From: Desmospora activa DSM 45169
GTDB taxonomy: Bacteria > Bacillota > Bacilli > Thermoactinomycetales > DSM-45169
Direction of reading: 5' to 3'
Assembly: GCF_003046315.1 (NCBI RefSeq)
Contig: NZ_PZZP01000001.1
Span: 1,116,001 to 1,180,000 of the forward strand
DNA: 64,000 nt
Shown here: positions 59,513 to 64,000 of the stretch, piece after piece
How positions within the stretch are numbered: the stretch's first letter is position 1
How the letters are laid out: every line of letters begins with the position of its first letter
Notes under the pieces: model-generated
What the model saw: only the letters and a program-made list of their open reading frames with translations
Databases searched by the model: none
Told to the model about the DNA's origin: nothing
Made by a program: the position numbers and the translations under genes

Positions 59513-59992
59513 ATGGAAGAGAGAGTCAAACAAATCAAGCAGCAATTGTCTGCGCACAGTTACAAATTAACCCCCCAACGGGAAGCAACCGTCCGCGTCC
59601 TGCTGGAAAACGAACAGGATCATCTCAGCGCGGAAGATGTCTACCTGTTGGTCAAGGAAAAAGCGCCCGAGATCGGTTTGGCCACCGTGTATCGTACACT
59701 GGAGCTCTTGAGTGACCTACAGATCATCCATAAGCTTAACTTTGGAGATGGGGTAACCCGTTATGAGTTTCGGGCGGAGGATGCAGAGCACCATCATCAT
59801 CATCTGATCTGCCTCCATTGCGGAACGGTGGACGAAATTACCGATGATTGGTTGGGGCCGATTGAAAAACGGGTGGAGAAGGAATTTGACTTTCAGATTA
59901 TCGATCACCGGTTGACCTTTCATGGGATCTGTCACCGGTGTAAAGATCAAGTGAAAGATCCCAAAAAATTGGTGGGTTCCAAAGTAACGTGA
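59513..59992 (+). CDS. fur: Fur family transcriptional regulator
   Basis: A 159-aa metalloregulator. The winged helix spans residues ~10-85 (YKLTPQREATVRVLLENEQDHLSAEDVYLLVKEKAPEIGLATVYRTLELL). The metal region includes HHHHHLICLHCGTVDEI (His cluster and first CxxC) and GICHRCKD (second CxxC), both zinc-structural motifs of Fur. Size and position next to spoIIM favour true Fur rather than PerR or Zur, but the metal cannot be proven. ATG 59513 has GGGGGG six bases upstream; ATG 59507 (two residues longer) is possible. The promoter and a dyad operator are immediately upstream. Confidence 0.93.
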   Translation: MEERVKQIKQQLSAHSYKLTPQREATVRVLLENEQDHLSAEDVYLLVKEKAPEIGLATVYRTLELLSDLQIIHKLNFGDGVTRYEFRAEDAEHHHHHLICLHCGTVDEITDDWLGPIEKRVEKEFDFQIIDHRLTFHGICHRCKDQVKDPKKLVGSKVT

Positions 59993-60017
59993 GATCACCC
60001 AAGATCTCACGTTTTTT
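59987..60017 (+). terminator. Terminator of fur
   Basis: ACGTGAGATC / GATCTCACGT, loop acccaa, T-run. The left arm includes the fur stop codon. Confidence 0.88.
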
Positions 60018-60074
60018 GTGTATGAAGTTATGGTTGTCGGTGGTATGATAGTAGGGGAAAAGGAGGAGTGACGC

Positions 60075-61208
60075 ATGATTGTCGGTGTTCCCAGAGAAGT
60101 GAAAGATAATGAGAATCGGGTGGCCATCTCCCCGGCGGGAGTGGACGCGTTGGTGGGAGCCGGACATGAAGTTTGGATTGAGCAGGGAGCCGGAGAAGGG
60201 AGTGGTTTTCCGGATGAAGCTTTTTCTGAACACGGTGCCCGAATTGTGCCAGATGCGACTGATGTCTGGGGTGGAGCGGAATTAGTTTTAAAAGTGAAAG
60301 AGCCACAACCTTCGGAGTATGATTACTTCCGCGAGGGACTTAATCTATTTACTTATTTGCATCTGGCGCCGGAACCGGAACTGACCCGGGCGTTGATGGA
60401 GAAAAAAGTAACCGCGATCGCTTATGAGACGATCCAGTTGGATAACGGATCACTGCCCTTATTGACGCCGATGTCGGAAGTGGCGGGCCGGATGTCGGTG
60501 CAGATCGGCGCTCAATTTTTGGAGAAACCCCATGGAGGAAAAGGGGTTCTGCTTGGTGGCGTTCCAGGAGTATTGCCGGGAAATGTCGTTATCATCGGCG
60601 GTGGGGTCGTCGGCACCAATGCCGCTAAGATGGCCTTAGGATTGGGTGCTAATGTGACGATGCTGGATTTAAATCCGGATCGTCTGCGCCAGTTGGATGA
60701 TATTTTTCACGGCCAAGTGCGTACATTGATGTCTAACCCTTATAACATGGGACAAGCAGTGCAAAACGCGGATCTCTTGATCGGTGCCGTGTTGATTCCC
60801 GGACACCGCGCTCCCCGCTTGGTGACGGAGGAAATGGTAAAGACGATGTCCCCTGGTTCCGTGATTGTGGATGTTGCCATCGATCAAGGGGGGTCGATTG
60901 AGACAATCGATCGAGTCACCACGCACAGCGATCCTGTTTATATCAAACACGATGTCGTCCACTATGCGGTGGCCAACATACCGGGAGCGGTGGCGCGGAC
61001 CTCCACCTATGCCTTAACCAATGTGACGATTCCATATGCGGTGCAAATTGCCAATAAAGGAGTCGAACAGGCGTTGAAGGAGAGTCGACCGTTGGCTCGC
61101 GGAGTCAATGTGATCGATGGGCATGTCGCTTATGAAGCAGTGGCTCATGACCTTAACCTGCCTTTCCGCCCACTGGACGATATTCTTGAAGAGCCAGTTC
61201 TGGGCTAA
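60075..61208 (+). CDS. ald: Alanine dehydrogenase
   Basis: Reversibly deaminates L-alanine to pyruvate with NAD+; in Bacillus needed for normal sporulation on alanine. The 377-aa protein starts [23 protein letters not shown], with substrate-binding Lys in [13 protein letters not shown] and active-site His in FTYLHLAPE; the NAD motif is [22 protein letters not shown] and the catalytic Asp region is [22 protein letters not shown] precedes the ATG. It sits between fur and yqzK, where B. subtilis has no ald gene, so its placement is lineage-specific. Confidence 0.96.
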   Translation: MIVGVPREVKDNENRVAISPAGVDALVGAGHEVWIEQGAGEGSGFPDEAFSEHGARIVPDATDVWGGAELVLKVKEPQPSEYDYFREGLNLFTYLHLAPEPELTRALMEKKVTAIAYETIQLDNGSLPLLTPMSEVAGRMSVQIGAQFLEKPHGGKGVLLGGVPGVLPGNVVIIGGGVVGTNAAKMALGLGANVTMLDLNPDRLRQLDDIFHGQVRTLMSNPYNMGQAVQNADLLIGAVLIPGHRAPRLVTEEMVKTMSPGSVIVDVAIDQGGSIETIDRVTTHSDPVYIKHDVVHYAVANIPGAVARTSTYALTNVTIPYAVQIANKGVEQALKESRPLARGVNVIDGHVAYEAVAHDLNLPFRPLDDILEEPVLG

Positions 61209-61271
61209 AGGCATATCCGTTTGTCATCACCCATACAATGGGGTAAACAGACGGAAAGGACGACCCCTCTG

Positions 61272-61514
61272 ATGTTTTCTCTACGGCGTGTGGCGGATTG
61301 GATCCAATGGTTGACCATGTTTATCATCTGGACGATGATTCTCTATCATGTCATCGCCATCCTCTCTTCCTGGATGGAGCCCGACCATCGTTACGGTGAA
61401 CCGAAAGGACGTGCCGTTAAAGTATTTGCTCCATCCGCCGGTCAGACAGGGTATGAGACGCTGTGGATGGAGATCGGGGATCGCCTGCGCTTGTTTTACC
61501 GTATGGGAGAGTAA
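61272..61514 (+). CDS. yqzK: YqzK-like DUF4227 membrane protein
   Basis: An 80-aa protein with one N-terminal membrane segment (WLTMFIIWTMILYHVIAIL) and a conserved soluble part EPDHRYGEPKGRAVKVFA, matching DUF4227/YqzK. In B. subtilis yqzK lies between fur and xerD; here it follows ald and precedes deoB directly. ATG 61272 is taken since the family starts shortly before the helix; GGAAAGGACG lies about 10 bases upstream, which is only fair. Function unknown. Confidence 0.82.
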   Translation: MFSLRRVADWIQWLTMFIIWTMILYHVIAILSSWMEPDHRYGEPKGRAVKVFAPSAGQTGYETLWMEIGDRLRLFYRMGE

Positions 61515-61519
61515 AGAAA

Positions 61520-61552
61520 CCGCTGCAGGGTGACCTGAAGCGGCGTTTTTTG
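61520..61552 (+). terminator. Terminator between yqzK and deoB
   Basis: CCGCT / AGCGG with inner CAGG / CCTG, loop GTGA, followed by TTTTTT. Confidence 0.7.
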
Positions 61553-61574
61553 TTGTGTATTTGAGGGGGCGAGG

Positions 61575-62756
61575 TTGTTGAAATCGTATCGACGAATGGC
61601 ATTAATCGTGTTGGACAGTGTGGGGATCGGGGCATTGCCGGATGCCGAAAAATTTGGCGATGTCGGTGTACACACCGTGGGCAATATCGCCAAAGTACGG
61701 GGGCTGAAGTTACCCAATCTGGCGTCTCTCGGTCTATTTAACATTGAGCCGGTTACTGGGAACGATCCAGTAGAGCATCCCCGCGCGCATTACGGAAAAA
61801 TGGCGGAAGTCTCCGCCGGTAAAGATACAACCACCGGTCATTGGGAGCTGATGGGGGTACATACAACAAAGCCTTTTCAAACTTATCCCCATGGTTTTCC
61901 TGACGAATTGATCCGGTTATTTAAAGAACGAACCGGTCGTGGAGTACTGGGAAATAAACCGGCTTCCGGCACGGCCATCATTGAGGAGTTAGGAGAGCAG
62001 CACCTAGCCAGCGGCGATTGTATCGTCTACACCTCGGCGGATAGTGTATTTCAGATTGCAGCGCATGAGGAAGTAATTCCGCTGGACGAGCTGTATCACA
62101 TCTGCGAGATCGCCCGGGAACTTACCCTGGATGACCGCTTTGCGGTAGTACGGGTGATTGCCCGTCCCTTTATCGGAAAGCCAGGTGCTTTTAAACGGAC
62201 TGCCAACCGTCGCGATTATTCAGTAAAGCCACCTGATGTCACTGTGATGAATCAGTTGCAGGAGGCGGGACTGGATTGCATCGGTATCGGCAAGATTTCC
62301 GATATCTATGATGGGGAAGGGATTACCCGTTCAATTAAGACGACGGATAATATGGACGGTGTGGATCAACTATTGTCGGTGATGAGTGACGCTTTTCACG
62401 GTTTCGCCTTTGTCAATTTGGTTGATTTTGACTCCAAATTTGGCCACCGCCGCGATCCGGAAGGGTATGGGAACGCCTTGGAAGAGTTTGATCAGCGCCT
62501 GCCACACATTTTGGAGTCGGTGGGCGAAGATGATCTGCTAATCATTACTGCTGATCACGGCAACGATCCCACTTATAAAGGAACGGATCATACACGGGAG
62601 TATGTGCCACTGTTAGTGTGGAGCCCGTCGCTGCGTGAACCGGGGGCATCCTTAGGCGTACGAAAAACGTTTTCCGATGTGGGTGCGACGGTGGCTGCCA
62701 ACTTCAGGCTGGCTGCTCCTCCCCATGGAAGCAGTTTCTTAGCCGATCTAATGTGA
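61575..62756 (+). CDS. deoB: Phosphopentomutase
   Basis: Interconverts (deoxy)ribose 1- and 5-phosphates, linking nucleoside phosphorolysis by PunA to the pentose pathway. The 393-aa alkaline-phosphatase-fold enzyme shows the dimetal motifs ALIVLDSVGIGALPDA, AGKDTTTGHWELMG (phosphorylated Thr), YTSADSVFQIAAHEE, NLVDFDSKFGHRRDP and ITADHGNDPTYKGTDHTREYVP. Start is TTG 61575 or the adjacent TTG 61578, with GGGGGCGAGG upstream. xerD, normally just before it in Bacillus, is absent. A 268-base gap with a strong hairpin separates it from punA. Confidence 0.97.
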   Translation: MLKSYRRMALIVLDSVGIGALPDAEKFGDVGVHTVGNIAKVRGLKLPNLASLGLFNIEPVTGNDPVEHPRAHYGKMAEVSAGKDTTTGHWELMGVHTTKPFQTYPHGFPDELIRLFKERTGRGVLGNKPASGTAIIEELGEQHLASGDCIVYTSADSVFQIAAHEEVIPLDELYHICEIARELTLDDRFAVVRVIARPFIGKPGAFKRTANRRDYSVKPPDVTVMNQLQEAGLDCIGIGKISDIYDGEGITRSIKTTDNMDGVDQLLSVMSDAFHGFAFVNLVDFDSKFGHRRDPEGYGNALEEFDQRLPHILESVGEDDLLIITADHGNDPTYKGTDHTREYVPLLVWSPSLREPGASLGVRKTFSDVGATVAANFRLAAPPHGSSFLADLM

Positions 62757-62833
62757 TTAAAGTTTCGAATCCGGCCTGTTGTTTCCGCGTATTGGGAGGG
62801 ATTTTTGAAAGCGAAGTGCCTTTGCTGTGCCAC

Positions 62834-62920
62834 TCAGCGGAAGTCACAGAGGGGCAGGGAAAAATGGGCAACATGTTTGAGCGACAGCGAGTTTTGCCCG
62901 CTCCCGCCTTCTGTGGCTGA
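62834..62920. other. Large structured intergenic hairpin between deoB and punA
   Basis: Nested pairing: TCAGC (62834-62838) with GCTGA (62916-62920); CACAGA (62845-62850) with TCTGTG (62910-62915); GGGA (62857-62860) with TCCC (62902-62905), plus CAGG-side G-C pairs; GGGCAA (62866-62871) with TTGCCC (62894-62899), enclosing a loop with GAGCGACAGCGAG. It fills most of the 268-base deoB-punA gap. No T-tract follows. It may be a regulatory RNA, a mobile repeat or a processing site; I do not recognise it. Confidence 0.45.
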
Positions 62921-63024
62921 AGCGGACAGTTCCCCCCTCTTTGTAAACAGCAAGAGCACGCAGCCTCAAAAATCTTCTCCCTAAATCAGCAGATAACACA
63001 CATGAAAGGAGAGGATCATCGATC

Positions 63025-63855
63025 ATGAAACCGATGGTACAACAAGCGCAGGAAGCTGCTGCATATATTGGTAAGCGATCCGGTCACCGACCGGTAATTG
63101 GGCTGGTGCTGGGATCGGGATTAGGGGTGTTGGCAGAGGAAATTCGCCATGCCGATGTGATTCCTTATGAGGAGATCCCCCATTTTCCCGTATCTACCGT
63201 GCAAGGACATGCCGGTCAATTGGTCCTGGGGGAATTGGAAGGACAAACGGTGGTTGCGATGCAAGGCCGTTTTCATTATTACGAAGGATATGGATTGGAC
63301 CAGGTGACTTTTCCCATTCGAGTGATGAAAGATCTAGGTGTGGATCGATTGATTGTCACCAACGCCGCCGGCGGAATCAATCTGGACTTTGGTGCAGGTG
63401 ATTTAATGCTGATCCAGGATCATATCAACTTGATGTTTAACAATCCGCTGTTTGGTCCCAATGCGCCGGAATGGGGCGTTCGTTTTCCCGATATGTCAGA
63501 CGCCTACGATCCTTCTTATCGTCAATTGGCGCGGCGAGTAGCGGAAGATCAAAACGTCTCTCTGCGAGAAGGGGTTTATGTCGGGCTGACAGGGCCTACT
63601 TATGAAACACCGGCAGAGATTCGGATGTTGCGAAAGCTGGGTGGAGATGCAGTCGGCATGTCTACTGTTCCCGAAGTAATCGCCGCCCGTCACGCAGGGA
63701 TTCGTGTCCTGGGTATTTCTTGTATTTCCAATCTGGCGGCGGGCATCCTGGATCAACCCCTTTCTCATGATGAAGTGATGGAGACCGCAGAGCAGGTAAA
63801 ACCTCGTTTTATTCGGTTGGTAAAAGGAATTATCAAAGATATTCGTTCGGTATGA
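63025..63855 (+). CDS. punA: Purine nucleoside phosphorylase
   Basis: Phosphorolyses guanosine and inosine (and deoxy forms) to base plus ribose 1-phosphate. The 276-aa trimeric-type PNP shows PVIGLVLGSGLGVLAEEI (phosphate loop), VQGHAGQLVLGELEG, MQGRFHYYEGYGLDQVTFPIRVM, VTNAAGGINLDFGAGDLM, YVGLTGPTYETPAEIRMLRKLGGDAVGMSTVPEVIAARH-type active-site sequence with the Glu and Asn of the guanine site. AGGAGAGG lies about 9 bases before ATG 63025. Follows deoB as in Bacillus. Confidence 0.96.
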   Translation: MKPMVQQAQEAAAYIGKRSGHRPVIGLVLGSGLGVLAEEIRHADVIPYEEIPHFPVSTVQGHAGQLVLGELEGQTVVAMQGRFHYYEGYGLDQVTFPIRVMKDLGVDRLIVTNAAGGINLDFGAGDLMLIQDHINLMFNNPLFGPNAPEWGVRFPDMSDAYDPSYRQLARRVAEDQNVSLREGVYVGLTGPTYETPAEIRMLRKLGGDAVGMSTVPEVIAARHAGIRVLGISCISNLAAGILDQPLSHDEVMETAEQVKPRFIRLVKGIIKDIRSV

Positions 63856-63883
63856 CTATGGGTGAGAGAAAGGGTGAAAAGGG

Positions 63884-64000
63884 ATGGGGCGTTATGAGCA
63901 AATCCAAGCAGCTAAAGAAATGATTCAAAGCAGAAGTTCACATCAACCGGTGATCGGCTTAATTTTAGGTTCTGGTTTAGGGGATTTGGCTGATGAGATT
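63884..64000 (+). CDS. Second purine nucleoside phosphorylase (partial)
   Basis: Starts 28 bases after the punA stop and runs off the window. The 39 visible codons, MGRYEQIQAAKEMIQSRSSH then QPVIGLILGSGLGDLADEI, repeat the N-terminal phosphate-loop region of PunA. AGGGTGAAAAGGG precedes the ATG. It is a tandem paralogue of punA, probably co-transcribed; specificity cannot be judged from this piece. Confidence 0.85.
   Translation, partial: MGRYEQIQAAKEMIQSRSSHQPVIGLILGSGLGDLADEI

Noticed and set aside
62757-63024. Purine riboswitch before punA
   Set aside because: The conserved three-way junction sequences of the purine aptamer are not found.
1-64000. CRISPR arrays, tRNA or rRNA genes, prophage, intact insertion sequences
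   Set aside because: No regularly spaced direct repeats, cloverleaf genes, phage structural genes or transposase frames were seen on reading both strands.

Overview
The window is chromosomal DNA of an endospore-forming Bacillota. It carries spoIVB, spo0A, spoIIM, mciZ, fur, a complete bkd operon and the nudF/deoB/punA block, with moderate GC, many GTG/TTG starts and strong GGAGG-type ribosome sites. The gene content is B. subtilis-like, but several neighbourhoods are arranged differently. This fits a relative such as Thermoactinomycetaceae; that placement is inference. No rRNA, tRNA, CRISPR array, prophage or intact transposase gene was seen.

Left part (1-18300): the 3' end of recN, then spoIVB and spo0A. 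Next come an inducible-type chloramphenicol acetyltransferase with a translational attenuator, and a tightly overlapping four-gene cell-envelope operon (SteA, SteB, GT2, MraY-like). These are followed by a hydroxyacid dehydrogenase, kptA, a secreted M14 carboxypeptidase with a decayed paralogue fragment, a NADAR-Nudix fusion, and a minus-strand block (tandem dynamin, M24 peptidase, SodF, YqzF).

Centre (18400-30500): bkdR and the branched-chain 2-oxoacid operon ptb-bcd-buk-lpdV-bkdAA-bkdAB-bkdB. A canonical -24/-12 sigma-54 promoter and two matching upstream dyads, the probable BkdR sites, lie between regulator and operon. Leucine, valine and isoleucine are deaminated by Bcd, oxidised by the Bkd complex to acyl-CoAs, and converted by Ptb/Buk to acids and ATP. 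A gluconate kinase follows.

Region 30500-46000 is more accessory: a ring-cleaving dioxygenase with a quinone-responsive-looking promoter, a quinone oxidoreductase, an AT-rich LysE/PaiB/MocR island, three gene relics or orphans, a Ugp-like sugar ABC transporter without its ATPase, a YcaQ-type glycosylase, a GntR regulator, DMT transporters (one dead), archaeal-type ProRS, and a Prli42-like miniprotein.

Right part (46000-64000): a split methylmalonyl-CoA mutase, epimerase and carboxyltransferase, which would link propionyl-CoA from the bkd pathway to succinyl-CoA. Then comes an orphan RNA strongly resembling the HEARO / IscB omega-RNA with no IscB gene, followed by YqjE and S9 peptidases, DUF3866, mciZ, nudF, an EndoQ-like PHP protein, a full-length MraY outside any dcw cluster, spoIIM, fur, ald, yqzK, deoB (xerD is missing from its usual place) and two tandem purine nucleoside phosphorylases, the last cut by the window edge.

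The most noteworthy items are the orphan omega-RNA, the SteAB-glycosyltransferase operon beside spo0A, the NADAR-Nudix fusion, the BkdR enhancer pair that also corrects the ptb start, the cat attenuator, and the miniproteins MciZ and Prli42.
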